Source: Pseudomonas ekonensis
Lineage (GTDB): Bacteria; Pseudomonadota; Gammaproteobacteria; Pseudomonadales; Pseudomonadaceae
NCBI RefSeq assembly: GCF_019145435.1
Contig: NZ_JAHSTS010000001.1
Span: 1,192,001-1,256,000 of the forward strand
Reading direction: 5' to 3'
Length of the DNA stretch: 64,000 bases
Position 1 is the stretch's first letter, and every line of letters begins with the position of its first letter. The notes beneath the pieces are model-generated. The model was not told where the DNA came from. It searched no databases and worked only from the letters and a program-made list of their open reading frames with translations. This document shows positions 8,185 through 16,970 of this stretch, piece by piece. Both the position numbers and the translations under genes were made by a program.

Positions 8185-10689
8185 TCAACCCTCGCGCAGC
8201 ACTGTCAGCGGGCTTGAGTTGAGGGCCCTGCGCGTGCCGAACACGCCGGCGGCGCCGATCAACGCTGCGCCGATCAGCGGCAGCACCAGCAACCACGGGT
8301 GCGGATGCCACGGCAAATCGAACGCGTAGCGGTACAGCACCAGGCTCACCACCTCCGAACCGATGGCCGCCAACAGTCCGCTGACCGCGCCGAGCAGGCC
8401 GAACTCGATCCGCCGCGCCTTGACCAGCACCTGCCGCTGCGCGCCGAGCGCACGCAGCAGCGCACCTTGGCGGATGCGCTCATCCAGGGTGGCCTGCAAC
8501 CCGGAAAACAGCACCGCCATCCCGGCGGCCAGCACAAACAACAGCACATACTCCACCGCCAGGGTGACCTGGGCGAGGATGCTGCGCAGCTGTTCGAGCA
8601 GGGCTTCGACCTGCAGGATGGTCACCGCCGGGAAGGCCCGCGACAGTTCGACGATCTGCAGGTCGTGGCCGGGCGCCAGATAGAAACTGGTCAGGTAGGT
8701 CGCCGGCAGGTCCTTCAGGGTGCCGGGCTGGAAGATCATGAAGAAGTTCGGCTGGAAGTTGTCCCAGTTGATCTCCCGCAGGCTGGTGACCCTGGCCTCG
8801 CGGTTGACCCCGCCGACGCTGAACGCCATGAGGTCGCCGAGCTTGAGCTTCAGGCTTTCGGCGACCTTGCCTTCCACCGAAACGCCCGGGACACCGTCCG
8901 CCGGCTGCCCGCTCCACCACGCGCCGGCGGTGATCCGGTTGCCCGCCGGCAGGTCGGCGGCCCAGGTCAGGCTCAGGTCGCGCTGGACCGCCCGGTCGCC
9001 GGCCGAATCCTTGCTGACGATCTGCTGCACCGGTTCGCCGTTGATGCTGATCAGCCGCCCCGGCACCACCGGATACAGCGGCGCCGCTTGGGCCGATACG
9101 TTGATCAGGTGATCGGCGAAGGCTTGCTTGTCCGCCGGCAGGATGTTCAGGGCGAAGTAGTTCGGTGCGTTCTTCGGCAACTGGTTCTGCCAGGTGTCGA
9201 GCAGTTCGCCGCGCAGCAAGGCGATCAGCGCCATGGACAGCAGGATCAGGCCGAAGGCCAGCGCCTGGCCGGCGGCCGCCAGCGGATGGCGCAGCAACTG
9301 GCCCAAGCCCAGGCGCCACGGCAGCGGTGCGCGGGCCAGCAGGCGACGCAGGCTCTGCAGCAGCGACAGCAGCAGGCCGCCCAGCACCAGGGCGGCGACC
9401 ACGCCCCCGCCCAGCAGGGCGAAGGTCAGGAGCAGGTCCAGGCTCAGGCGCCACATGATCAGGCCGAGCGCGCCCAGCGCCGCACCGTAGACCATCCAGG
9501 CGCTCGACGGGATCGGCAGCATGTCCCGGCGCAGCACCCGCAGCGGCGGCACGCGGCCCAGCGCGGCGAGCGGCGGCAAGGCGAAGCCGGCCAGCGCCAC
9601 CAGCCCGGTGCCGATCCCGGCCAGGGCCGGCAGCAAGGTGCCCGCCGGCACATCGGCCGGCAGCAGGTCGTGCAGCAACGCGAACAGCCCCAGTTGCGCC
9701 AGCCAGCCGAGCAACGCGCCGCCGAGGCTGGCGAACAGGCCAAGCACCAGCAGTTGCAGGCTGAACAGCACCAGGGTTTCCCGGCGCGACAGACCGAGGC
9801 AGCGCAGCAGGGCGCTGGCGTCGAAGCGGCGGCTGGCGAAACGGTTCGCCGACAGCGCCACCGCGACGCCCGCCAGCAGCACCGCCACCAGGCTGGCCAT
9901 GTTCAGGTAGCGCTCGGCCTTGCCCAGCGCGCCGCCGATCTGCCGGTTGCCGTCGCGGGCGTCCTGAATGCGCTGGTTGGCGGCCAGTCCGGGTTTGATC
10001 AATTGCCGGTAGGTCTCCAGCGCCTGGGGCTGGCCGCGCCACAGCTCGCGGTAGCTCACCCGGCTGCCGGGCTGCACCACGCCGGTGGCGGCCAGGTCCT
10101 CAAGGTTGATCAGCACCCGTGGCGTCAGGCTGTAGAAGTTGCCGGCGCGGTCGGGCTCGTAGGTCAGCACCCGGGTCAGCTTCAGGGCCTTTTGGCCGAC
10201 GTCGATGCTGTCGCCGATCTTCAGGTCCAACGCCGTCAGCACGCGTGCCTCGACCCAGGCCTCGCCGGGTTGCGGCTCGCCGCCCGCTTCTTCGGCAGCG
10301 AAAGGGGCGGCTGCGCTTTTCAGTTCGCCGCGCAGGGGATAGGCGCGATCAACGGCCTTGATGCTCGACAGTTGAATGCCGTTGTCGGTGGCGATGACGC
10401 TGGAGAACTCCACCGCTTGCGCGTGGTCCAGGTGCAGTTCGGCGCCGCTGCGGATCTGTTCCGGGCGTGCCGGCGAGCTGCCTTCGAGCACGAGGTCCGC
10501 GCCGAGGAACTCGGTGGCGCGCAGCATCATCGCGCCGTTGAGGCGCGCACCGAAATAGCCGATGGCGGTGCTGGCCGCCACCGCCACCAGCAAGGCGAAG
10601 AACAGCACCCGCAACTCGCCGGCGCGGGCATCGCGCAGCAATTGACGAAGGGCAAGGCTGAACAGGCGCAGCAGCGGCAAATGTGCCAT
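8185..10689 (-). CDS. ybbP: YbbP-type ABC transporter permease
   Basis: The 834-residue inner-membrane protein has an N-terminal TM helix, a periplasmic MacB-like domain, two FtsX-type four-helix blocks with hydrophobic loops between, and a terminal TM cluster. It overlaps the upstream ATPase gene by one base (TGATG), which indicates translational coupling. Together with YbbA it forms a type VII (MacB-like) ABC system whose substrate is unknown. In E. coli and here the pair is divergent from tesA. Start ATG 10689 is the first Met; a TTG just before it is unlikely to be used. Confidence 0.9.
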   Translation of the reverse strand: MAHLPLLRLFSLALRQLLRDARAGELRVLFFALLVAVAASTAIGYFGARLNGAMMLRATEFLGADLVLEGSSPARPEQIRSGAELHLDHAQAVEFSSVIATDNGIQLSSIKAVDRAYPLRGELKSAAAPFAAEEAGGEPQPGEAWVEARVLTALDLKIGDSIDVGQKALKLTRVLTYEPDRAGNFYSLTPRVLINLEDLAATGVVQPGSRVSYRELWRGQPQALETYRQLIKPGLAANQRIQDARDGNRQIGGALGKAERYLNMASLVAVLLAGVAVALSANRFASRRFDASALLRCLGLSRRETLVLFSLQLLVLGLFASLGGALLGWLAQLGLFALLHDLLPADVPAGTLLPALAGIGTGLVALAGFALPPLAALGRVPPLRVLRRDMLPIPSSAWMVYGAALGALGLIMWRLSLDLLLTFALLGGGVVAALVLGGLLLSLLQSLRRLLARAPLPWRLGLGQLLRHPLAAAGQALAFGLILLSMALIALLRGELLDTWQNQLPKNAPNYFALNILPADKQAFADHLINVSAQAAPLYPVVPGRLISINGEPVQQIVSKDSAGDRAVQRDLSLTWAADLPAGNRITAGAWWSGQPADGVPGVSVEGKVAESLKLKLGDLMAFSVGGVNREARVTSLREINWDNFQPNFFMIFQPGTLKDLPATYLTSFYLAPGHDLQIVELSRAFPAVTILQVEALLEQLRSILAQVTLAVEYVLLFVLAAGMAVLFSGLQATLDERIRQGALLRALGAQRQVLVKARRIEFGLLGAVSGLLAAIGSEVVSLVLYRYAFDLPWHPHPWLLVLPLIGAALIGAAGVFGTRRALNSSPLTVLREG

Positions 10690-11372
10690 CAAGGCTCCAG
10701 GGGGGCGACCAGTTCGCCGGCTTCAAGGCGGATCAGGCGCCGGCAGCGATGGGCCAGGCGTTCGTCGTGGGTCACCAGCACCAGGGTGGTGCCGCGCTCC
10801 TGGTTCAGTTCGAACAGCAGGTCGCTGATGCGTTGGCCGGTGTGGCTGTCGAGGTTGCCGGTGGGTTCGTCGGCGAACAGCACATCCGGCTCGGCGGCGA
10901 AGGCGCGGGCGATGGCTACGCGCTGCTGTTCGCCGCCGGAGAGCTGGCGCGGCGAGTGGGTCAGGCGCTGGCCGAGGCCGACCCGTTGCAGCAGTTCGGT
11001 GGCCCGGCTGCGGGCGTCCTTGCGGCCGTCGAGCTCCAGCGGCAGCATGACGTTCTCCAGGGCGTTGAGGCTGTCGAGCAACTGGAACGATTGAAAGACG
11101 AACCCCACGTGCTCGGCGCGGATGCGCGCGCGCTGGTCTTCGTCCAGGTTGCTCAGGCCCTGGCCGGCGAGGGTGACTTCGCCGCTGCTGGGCAGGTCGA
11201 GCCCGGCGAGCAGGCCGAGCAGGGTGGACTTGCCCGAGCCGGACGCGCCGACGATGGCCAGGCTGTCGCCCTTGGCCAGCTCCAGGCTGAGCGGGTGCAG
11301 GATGGTCAGTTCGCCTTCCGCCCCGGAAACCACTTTGCTAAGGTTCTTCGCGGTGAGAATGCTTGCGCCCAT
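10689..11372 (-). CDS. ybbA: YbbA-type ABC transporter ATP-binding protein
   Basis: The 227-residue ATPase has Walker A GASGSGKST, signature LSGGEQQRVAIARA, Walker B VLFADEPTGNLD and the H-loop in LVTHD, all in the order expected of the LolD/MacB class. It powers the YbbP permease immediately downstream. The start at ATG 11372 matches the family length; the open frame continues far upstream through tesA on the other strand, which is not credible coding. Only 10 bases separate this start from the divergent tesA start. Confidence 0.93.
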   Translation of the reverse strand: MGASILTAKNLSKVVSGAEGELTILHPLSLELAKGDSLAIVGASGSGKSTLLGLLAGLDLPSSGEVTLAGQGLSNLDEDQRARIRAEHVGFVFQSFQLLDSLNALENVMLPLELDGRKDARSRATELLQRVGLGQRLTHSPRQLSGGEQQRVAIARAFAAEPDVLFADEPTGNLDSHTGQRISDLLFELNQERGTTLVLVTHDERLAHRCRRLIRLEAGELVAPLEP

Positions 11373-11382
11373 GGAGAATCCG

Positions 11383-11988
11383 ATGCGTGTTTGGTTTTTG
11401 AGTGCCGGCCTGGCCGTGATGTGCATGGCCCAGAACGCCGTGGCGGGCACCGTCCTGATCGTCGGCGATAGTATCAGCGCCGCTTTCGGGCTGGATACCC
11501 GGTCGGGGTGGGTGGCGTTGCTCGAGCAGCGCCTCAGGCACGAGGGTTTTGACGATAAAGTGATCAACGCCTCCATCAGCGGCGACACCAGTGCAGGCGG
11601 CCAGGCGCGCCTGCCGGCGCTGCTTTCGGAGCACAAGCCGGACCTGGTGATCCTTGAGCTCGGCGGCAACGACGGCCTGCGCGGAATGCCTCCGGCGCAA
11701 TTGCAACAAAATCTTGCTTCGATGATCGACAGCGCCCGCCAGAGCGGTGCGAAGGTGCTGTTGCTCGGCATGCAGCTGCCGCCCAATTACGGCAAGCGCT
11801 ACACCGATGCCTTTGCAAAGGTGTACGGCAACCTGGCCGAGGAAAAAAGCATCCCGCTGGTGCCGTTCTTCCTCGACGGGGTGGGCGGGCATCCTGACCT
11901 GATGCAGGCCGACGGCCTGCACCCGGCCGCCGGGGCCCAGGGACGGTTGCTGGAAAATGTGTGGCCGGCGCTGAAACCGCTGCTGTGA
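11383..11988 (+). CDS. tesA: Multifunctional acyl-CoA thioesterase I / arylesterase
   Basis: The 201-residue SGNH hydrolase has an N-terminal signal peptide ending near AQNAVAG. Block I is VGDSIS with the nucleophile Ser. Block III is ELGGNDGLRG, and block V is DGLHPAAGAQ with the catalytic Asp and His. TesA enzymes hydrolyse acyl-CoA, lysophospholipid and aryl esters in the periplasm. ATG 11383 is preferred, with GGAG 6 bases upstream; an ATG at 11371 is also in frame. Its promoter must lie inside ybbA. Confidence 0.92.
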   Translation: MRVWFLSAGLAVMCMAQNAVAGTVLIVGDSISAAFGLDTRSGWVALLEQRLRHEGFDDKVINASISGDTSAGGQARLPALLSEHKPDLVILELGGNDGLRGMPPAQLQQNLASMIDSARQSGAKVLLLGMQLPPNYGKRYTDAFAKVYGNLAEEKSIPLVPFFLDGVGGHPDLMQADGLHPAAGAQGRLLENVWPALKPLL

Positions 11989-12045
11989 GGCTTTTCTAGC
12001 GGCAGGCTTTCGGCTAATGTGGCGCCCCCCTAATTGGAGCCCCCG

Positions 12046-12339
12046 ATGCCGCGCCCTGCCTGGTCCCTGTTTGCCTACCAACTGATCGAGCCTGACGAAC
12101 AGCTGGATCTGTTCGCCTGCCAGGAAGTGCGGGTGCATCTGGTGGCCCGTCAGCTGGAACTCGGCGGCTCGGTGGACCGGACGCTCTGCGGCGGCCTGTT
12201 GCCGGCGCAGCCGCGCTGGTCGAGCGTGGATCGCCGGGTGTTTCAGGACCAGCGCCTGTGTTCCCTGTGCCGGGCGATCCTGGAGTCGCAGAAGCGCGGC
12301 ACCTCGCCGATCTGGCCCGAACTGCGCTTCGAACTTTAG
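12046..12339 (+). CDS. Small conserved hypothetical protein with a CxxC pair
   Basis: The 97-residue protein starts at ATG 12046, 6 bases after TTGGAG. It contains the segment LFACQEVRVHLVARQLELGG and a C-terminal CSLC pair. There is no signal peptide or membrane helix. The gene follows tesA by 57 bases in the same direction and could be co-transcribed with it. I do not recognise a characterised family. Composition and start context support a real gene. Confidence 0.65.
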   Translation: MPRPAWSLFAYQLIEPDEQLDLFACQEVRVHLVARQLELGGSVDRTLCGGLLPAQPRWSSVDRRVFQDQRLCSLCRAILESQKRGTSPIWPELRFEL

Positions 12340-12344
12340 GCCGC

Positions 12345-12376
12345 CTGTGGCGAGGGCGCTGGCTCCCGCTCGGCGG
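12345..12376. repeat. REP element
   Basis: CTGTGGCGAGGGCGC followed by GGCTCCCGCTCGG is a recognisable copy of the Pseudomonas GTGGCGAGGGAGC-type extragenic palindrome, slightly degenerate. It lies between the small CxxC gene and the L,D-transpeptidase. Confidence 0.6.
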
Positions 12377-12562
12377 CCAGGCCTGTGCAAGCCCACGTGA
12401 ACGCGATTTCATGGTTGCCCCGGCCGCCGCCGGTCAAGGCTTGCCGCGTCGTCCGGCGCGAGCAGGGCCTGTCGCCGCAGGTCTAGCATCTCCCCGAATT
12501 CCGCGGGCGCGGTGTACAATCGCGCTCTTGTACCCTTGTCGATCATGCGAAGGATTCTCCGG

Positions 12563-13534
12563 ATGTTGCCGCGTCTTCCTGCCGTCACCCGCTGCCTGTC
12601 TCTTGCCGCCCTGTGCGCGGCTGGCCCCGTTGCCGCACTGGAATTTCCCCTGCCACCGCCCGGTGAGGACATCATCGGCCAGGTGCAGGTGATCAAGGCC
12701 AAGTACGAGGACACCTTCGCCGACCTGGGCACCACCTACGACCTGGGCTACTCGGAAATGGTCGCGGCCAACCCGGGCATCGATGCCTGGCTGCCGGGCG
12801 CCGGCACCGAGGTGATCCTGCCGACCCGCTTCATCCTGCCGCCGGGCCCGCGCGAAGGCATCGTCATCAACCTGGCCGAGTACCGCCTCTACTACTACCC
12901 GAAAGGCCGCAACGTGGTGTACACGTTCCCGCTGGGTATCGGCCGTGAGGGCTGGGGTTCGCCGATCGCCCACACCACCATCACCGCCAAGACGCCGAAC
13001 CCGACCTGGACGCCGCCGGCCTCGATCAAGGCCGAACACGCCGCCGACGGCGACCCGCTGCCGAATGTGGTGCCGGCCGGTCCCGACAACCCGTTGGGCC
13101 CGTTCAAGTTCACCCTCGGCACGCCGGGCTACCTGATCCACGGCTCGAACAAGAAGTTCGGTATCGGCATGCGCACCAGCCACGGCTGCTTCCGCATGTT
13201 CAACAACAACGTGCTGGAAATGGCCGGCATGGTGCCGGTCGGTACGTCGGTGCGGATCATCAACGACCCGTACAAGTTCGGCCGCAGCGGCGGCAAGGTC
13301 TACCTCGAGGCGCACACGCCGCTGGACGACAAGGGCAACCCGTCGGTGGTCGACAAGCACACGGCGGTGATCAACGCGATGCTCAAGCGCGAGGACATCA
13401 CCAACAACCTGCGCATGAACTGGGATGTGGTGCGTGACGTGGTGGCGGCCGAAGACGGCCTGCCTGTCGAGATCGCCGTGCCGAACACCTCGGCGCCGAT
13501 GGTCTCCAGCGCCCCGATCGACCTGCAGCAGTAG
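12563..13534 (+). CDS. L,D-transpeptidase (YkuD family) with LysM-like segment
   Basis: The 323-residue protein has a signal peptide (residues 1-26), then a LysM-like stretch of about 50 residues ending near VILPTRFILP. A YkuD catalytic domain follows, with its H and SHGCFRM motifs; the Cys is the nucleophile. Such enzymes form 3-3 cross-links or attach lipoproteins to peptidoglycan in the periplasm. ATG 12563 has AAGGA 8 bases upstream; the upstream ATG 12545 lacks a ribosome site. Its neighbour is oprI, the Pseudomonas analogue of Lpp, so a role in anchoring OprI is an attractive inference. Confidence 0.9.
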   Translation: MLPRLPAVTRCLSLAALCAAGPVAALEFPLPPPGEDIIGQVQVIKAKYEDTFADLGTTYDLGYSEMVAANPGIDAWLPGAGTEVILPTRFILPPGPREGIVINLAEYRLYYYPKGRNVVYTFPLGIGREGWGSPIAHTTITAKTPNPTWTPPASIKAEHAADGDPLPNVVPAGPDNPLGPFKFTLGTPGYLIHGSNKKFGIGMRTSHGCFRMFNNNVLEMAGMVPVGTSVRIINDPYKFGRSGGKVYLEAHTPLDDKGNPSVVDKHTAVINAMLKREDITNNLRMNWDVVRDVVAAEDGLPVEIAVPNTSAPMVSSAPIDLQQ

Positions 13535-13545
13535 GCCTGATGACG

Positions 13546-13581
13546 AAACCCGCCGGCACGTGAAGCGCCGGCGGGTTTTTT
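13546..13581 (+). terminator. Terminator of the L,D-transpeptidase gene
   Basis: AAACCCGCCGGC pairs with GCCGGCGGGTTT around a 9-base loop and runs into a T tract. Confidence 0.85.
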
Positions 13582-13604
13582 GTTGCCGGCAGAAAGCTGC
13601 GCGC

Positions 13605-13637
13605 ACAAAAAAGCCGACCCAAAAATGGGTCGGCTTG
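13605..13637 (-). terminator. Terminator of oprI
   Basis: On the minus strand AAGCCGACCC and GGGTCGGCTT form a perfect 10-bp stem followed by a T tract. It lies 21 bases past the oprI stop. Confidence 0.88.
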
Positions 13638-13657
13638 ATAACAATCCCGAAGGACTA

Positions 13658-13909
13658 TTACTTGCGGCTAGCTTTTTCCAGCATGCGCAGAGCACGCTCG
13701 TTAGCTTCGTCAGCAGTCTGTTGTGCTTTTTGAGCAGCAGCCAGAGCTTCATCAGCTTTGCGGTAAGCTTCGTCTGCACGAGCTTGGGCGCGAGCAGCTG
13801 CGTCTTCAGTAGCGGTCAGACGTGCTTCGGTTTCTTTCGATGCGCTGCTGCAACCGGTAGCCAGAACTGCGGCCAGAGCCAGAGCAGAGAATTTCAGAAC
13901 GTTGTTCAT
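13658..13909 (-). CDS. oprI: Major outer-membrane lipoprotein OprI
   Basis: The 83-residue product is the murein lipoprotein of Pseudomonas. It has a signal peptide with lipobox LATGC (Cys20 is lipidated), then a heptad-repeat coiled coil rich in Ala and acidic/basic pairs, and a C-terminal Lys suited to attachment to peptidoglycan. It links the outer membrane to the cell wall as a trimer, like E. coli Lpp. ATG 13909 follows AAGGGG. Codon choice differs from neighbours, with more A- and T-ending codons such as GCT, as expected for a very highly expressed gene. Confidence 0.97.
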
Positions 13910-14548
13910 CGTGTTCCCCTTCAAGGACTTTCAATTAAGTGGCTGTCTCCTCCGATTGAGGAAATAGCCGGCGTACATACTACCCGTTACTTGTAGTAAG
14001 TAAACTGACGTAGTGCAAGAAGCAAAAAAAATTGTAGGCGCTGATTCTTTTTCGAGCAACTTTTAACTGGCCTGTATAAAAAATGTCCAGCTGTAAGCCC
14101 CGTGATGAGCGAGTCAATGAGAAAAAGTTCCCGTTGGGCAATGCTGTTTTGCCGTCGTTGGCCAATGTCCGTCTATATGGATTCGTCCACACTTTCATTG
14201 CGATTTTGTGCGGTGCTTCGCCTATCTTTGGCCGTGTAGAGGTGACTTAAAAAGACGGGGCTCGTCTTACGTCTCAACATCCGGCAATGTTCAGGCGTGC
14301 GGGACGGGGGCGAGCGTCTCCCGGACCGCACCCGGCGTCCACCGGAGCCGCCGTCGCCGGCGTGCATGTTGACGAGTGTGCCTTGAGCATTTGGGCCATT
14401 GGTGCCTACTATTTGTCACGTGCCAGGTTGCGCGAGATCGGTGCGGCTCTTCTCGGTGTCCATCAGGCACGGGGTGGCGTAGATGTTCCTTCGCCGGGAA
14501 AACATCGGTAAGGTAGGGGTCATATTCAAAGACCCGCGAGGAGTAGTG
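13910..14548. other. A/T-rich non-coding gap upstream of oprI
   Basis: These 639 bases hold the oprI leader and promoter, then a stretch in which no reading frame shows coding character. Small open frames here have poor codon bias, no ribosome sites and no recognisable residues. I see no RNA gene or clear repeat in the rest of the gap. Confidence 0.55.
13990..14018 (-). promoter_or_regulatory. Predicted oprI promoter
   Basis: On the minus strand TTGCAC (14013-14018) and TACAAG (13990-13995) are separated by 17 bases. An A/T-rich tract lies just upstream, as expected for an UP element of a strong promoter. The leader to the ATG would be about 75 bases. Confidence 0.5.
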
Positions 14549-14830
14549 ATGAGCGAGGCGTTGTCCATCCACCATGACCAGGCTGGTCATCAGTTCGAGA
14601 CCAATGTGGACGGTCATCGTGCCTACCTGACCTATATGGATCTGGGGAAACAGACCCTGGACATCTACCGCACCTTCGTGCCAAACGCCTTGCGCGGCCG
14701 AGGCATCGCGGCGGCCCTGACCGAACGGGCGCTGCAGTACGCCGACGAAATGGGCTACACGGTCATTCCTTCGTGCTCCTACGTCGAGCGCTACATGGAA
14801 CGCCATCAGAAGCGCGCCGCCAAGATCTGA
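14549..14830 (+). CDS. GNAT-like N-acetyltransferase of the YjdJ (Acetyltransf_CG) type
   Basis: The 93-residue protein is a minimal GNAT fold. It has HQFETNVDGHRAYLTYM, then IYRTFVPNALRGRGIAAALTE, which holds the acetyl-CoA loop, and ends GYTVIPSCSYVERYMERH. Members are short cytosolic proteins with a conserved Cys in the SCSY motif; substrates are mostly unknown. ATG 14549 follows GAGGAG closely. The gene shares a bidirectional terminator with the convergent DAHP synthase. Confidence 0.88.
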   Translation: MSEALSIHHDQAGHQFETNVDGHRAYLTYMDLGKQTLDIYRTFVPNALRGRGIAAALTERALQYADEMGYTVIPSCSYVERYMERHQKRAAKI

Positions 14831-14841
14831 ACGTCATCCAT

Positions 14842-14874
14842 AAAAAACGCCGGGCTCAGCCCGGCGTTTTTTTA
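14842..14874. terminator. Bidirectional terminator
   Basis: AAAAACGCCGGGC and GCCCGGCGTTTTT form a stem with a 3-base loop between two convergent genes. Both strands end in a T run. Confidence 0.88.
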
Positions 14875-14891
14875 TGCCTGCGATAACGCTG

Positions 14892-15968
14892 TCAGGTGCG
14901 CTGACGCTTGGGCAGCACGTCCTTGAGTTTGGCGTGCATGCTGCGCAGGGTGTTTTCGGTGGCGCTCCAGTCGATGCACGCGTCGGTGATCGACACGCCG
15001 TACTGCAGGTCGGCGAGGTCTTTCGGAATCGCCTGGCAACCCCAGTTCAGGTGGCTTTCGACCATCAGGCCGATGATCGACTGGTTGCCTTCCAGGATCT
15101 GGTTGGCGACGTTCTCCATCACCAGCGGTTGCAGCGCCGGATCCTTGTTGGAGTTGGCGTGGCTGCAGTCGACCATGATGTTCGGCTTGATCTTCGCCTT
15201 GGTCAGCGCCTGTTCGCACAGGGCGACGCTGACCGAATCGTAGTTCGGCTTGCCGTTGCCGCCGCGCAGCACCACGTGACCGTAGGCGTTGCCCTTGGTG
15301 GTGACGATCGATACGCCGCCTTCCTGGTTGATGCCCAGGAAACGGTGCGGGCTGGAGACCGACTGCAAGGCGTTGATCGCCACGGTCAGGCCGCCGTCGG
15401 TGCCGTTCTTGAAGCCGACGGCCGAGGACAGGCCGGAAGCCATTTCGCGGTGGGTCTGGGATTCGGTGGTGCGCGCGCCGATGGCCGACCAGCTGATCAG
15501 GTCCTGCAGGTACTGCGGGGAGATCGGGTCCAGCGCTTCGGTCGCGGTCGGCAGGCCTTTCTCGGCCAGGTCCAGCAGCAATTGGCGTCCGATGTGCAGG
15601 CCGTCCTGGATCTTGAACGAGTCGTCCAGGTAAGGGTCGTTGATCAGGCCTTTCCAGCCGACGGTGGTGCGTGGCTTCTCGAAGTACACGCGCATGACCA
15701 GGTACAGCGTGTCGGAGACTTCCGCCGCCAGCACCTTCAGGCGCTCGGCGTATTCGTGGGCGGCCTTGACGTCATGGATCGAGCACGGGCCGATCACGAC
15801 GAACAGGCGGTGGTCGGTGCCGTCCAGGATGTTGCGGATGACTTCGCGACCCTTGGTGACGGTGCGCAGGGCAGCGTCGCTCAGGGGGATATCGCGCTTG
15901 AGCTGATCGGGAGTGATCAGGGTCTCGTTGGAGGCGACGTTAAGGTCGTTGATCGGTAAATCAGCCAT
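14892..15968 (-). CDS. aroG: 3-deoxy-7-phosphoheptulonate synthase, type I
   Basis: The 358-residue enzyme condenses phosphoenolpyruvate with erythrose 4-phosphate in the first step of aromatic amino-acid synthesis. Visible type I-alpha motifs are VVIGPCSIHD with the metal-binding Cys, MRVYFEKPRTTVGWKG, IGARTTESQ and VDCSHANSNKDP. The symbol is used in a broad sense, because feedback specificity (Phe, Tyr or Trp) cannot be read with certainty. A type II isozyme is encoded at 30175-31521, so the cell has at least two unrelated isozymes. Confidence 0.9.
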   Translation of the reverse strand: MADLPINDLNVASNETLITPDQLKRDIPLSDAALRTVTKGREVIRNILDGTDHRLFVVIGPCSIHDVKAAHEYAERLKVLAAEVSDTLYLVMRVYFEKPRTTVGWKGLINDPYLDDSFKIQDGLHIGRQLLLDLAEKGLPTATEALDPISPQYLQDLISWSAIGARTTESQTHREMASGLSSAVGFKNGTDGGLTVAINALQSVSSPHRFLGINQEGGVSIVTTKGNAYGHVVLRGGNGKPNYDSVSVALCEQALTKAKIKPNIMVDCSHANSNKDPALQPLVMENVANQILEGNQSIIGLMVESHLNWGCQAIPKDLADLQYGVSITDACIDWSATENTLRSMHAKLKDVLPKRQRT

Positions 15969-16141
15969 CGTTTACTCGTCAGGTCACGGGTGCCGTCCGC
16001 CAGCGATCCCCGCGCGGCGGAGCACAGCGGAATTGAGCGCGTCGGGGAGCGGAACCTTAGCGCGTTAGGCGCCTGCTCGACAATGGGAAAGTAACTGTTC
16101 AGGGGGCTTTCGCGCCGGGGCGGCGGGGCCCCGGACGCCTT

Positions 16142-16585
16142 TCAATCCAGAACGGGGTGGGCAAAGGCCTTGCGGACGGTGTCGTGGGAGAACTCGTCGG
16201 CGTGCTGTTCGACCCATTGCAGCGCCAGCGCCTGGATGTCCTGCAGGTCGTCGTGGGCCTCGTTGAGGCGGCAGTAGCGTTCGATCTGGCACACTTGCTC
16301 GCCCATCCGCGCGCTGAACAGCGTCTGTTCGTCCGTGAAGGCGATGCCCACCAGATAGCCTTTCTTGCGCCGCAGGCACCAGGCGACGTAGCCCGGATAG
16401 CAGATGTCGGCGTTGAGGGTCGGCATGCGCACCTGCAGCGCCGTACCGTGGCGCCATGCGCGATGGTAATTGCAAGCGATGCCGCCGAGGCTGATAGTGT
16501 TCAGCCGTTGCCGCGAAATGCATTCAGGTGTGAGCAACGTCAGTTCAACGGGCACATCGTCCGGATGAGGAATGAAACGTCCCAT
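16142..16585 (-). CDS. PilZ domain-like protein with degenerate ligand motif
   Basis: The 147-residue protein has the PilZ core: PVELTL near residue 13, then NTISLGG in place of the D/NxSxxGG motif, and a barrel strand ending GYLVGIAF. The upstream RxxxR, which binds cyclic-di-GMP phosphates, is not intact: only Arg3 with His7 is seen. Cyclic-di-GMP binding is therefore doubtful, and it may act as a ligand-free adaptor. ATG 16585 has GGGAG 9 bases upstream on its strand. ATG 16618 is also possible, with GGGGG 6 bases upstream. The start overlaps that of the divergent thioredoxin gene. Confidence 0.72.
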   Translation of the reverse strand: MGRFIPHPDDVPVELTLLTPECISRQRLNTISLGGIACNYHRAWRHGTALQVRMPTLNADICYPGYVAWCLRRKKGYLVGIAFTDEQTLFSARMGEQVCQIERYCRLNEAHDDLQDIQALALQWVEQHADEFSHDTVRKAFAHPVLD

Positions 16586-16970
16586 GAGCACAGACTCCCT
16601 GTGTCGGCCATTTGACATTGTTTCCCCCAGTATAGTGGTCGAATCGCAACTGACCGATTTCGACGCCGACCAACGGCTGCTGGCGATGAGCGGCGTTTCC
16701 CTGGTGATCTTCACCAGCGTGGGCTGTGCCTCGTGCCGCTATGCCCGCCAGATGCTGCCGACGCTGAAGCTTGCGGTCGACCGCCTGTGCTGGATCGACG
16801 CCGGCGACAACGGCGGGCTGGTCGAGCGTTATCAGGTCTTTCATTTGCCGGCGCTGTTTGTGGTGCGCGACGGCGAGTTCTTTGGTGCTGTGCACACGCG
16901 CCTGAGCGCCGGCGAGCTGAATGCCGCGGTGGCCAAGGCGCTGGAGCGAATTGCAGAGGAGTTGCCATGA
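16584..16970 (+). CDS. Thioredoxin family protein
   Basis: The 128-residue product contains a thioredoxin fold with the active-site pair in SVGCASCRYAR, a CxxC bearing Ala-Ser, followed by the cis-Pro region FHLPALFVVRDGE. It is probably a cytosolic thiol oxidoreductase or adaptor. It overlaps the next gene by four bases (ATGA), so the two are translationally coupled. The start is uncertain: ATG 16584 and ATG 16572 are in frame and neither has an ideal ribosome site. With 16584 the start codon shares the palindrome CATG with the divergent PilZ gene. Confidence 0.75.
   Translation: MSTDSLCRPFDIVSPSIVVESQLTDFDADQRLLAMSGVSLVIFTSVGCASCRYARQMLPTLKLAVDRLCWIDAGDNGGLVERYQVFHLPALFVVRDGEFFGAVHTRLSAGELNAAVAKALERIAEELP

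Noticed and set aside
8299..11094. A 931-codon open frame on the plus strand, opposite ybbP and ybbA
   Set aside because: Antisense to two confident genes; the Gln/Arg-rich product has no domain.
13980..14198. A 72-codon open frame upstream of oprI
   Set aside because: Poor codon bias, no ribosome site, and it covers the predicted oprI promoter.
14287..14511. A 74-codon open frame before the GNAT gene
   Set aside because: Arg/Pro-rich translation typical of non-coding G/C-rich sequence, with no ribosome site.
16612..16636. TTGACA and TATAGT on the plus strand as a promoter for the thioredoxin gene
   Set aside because: The spacer is only 13 bases and the start would fall inside the coding region.
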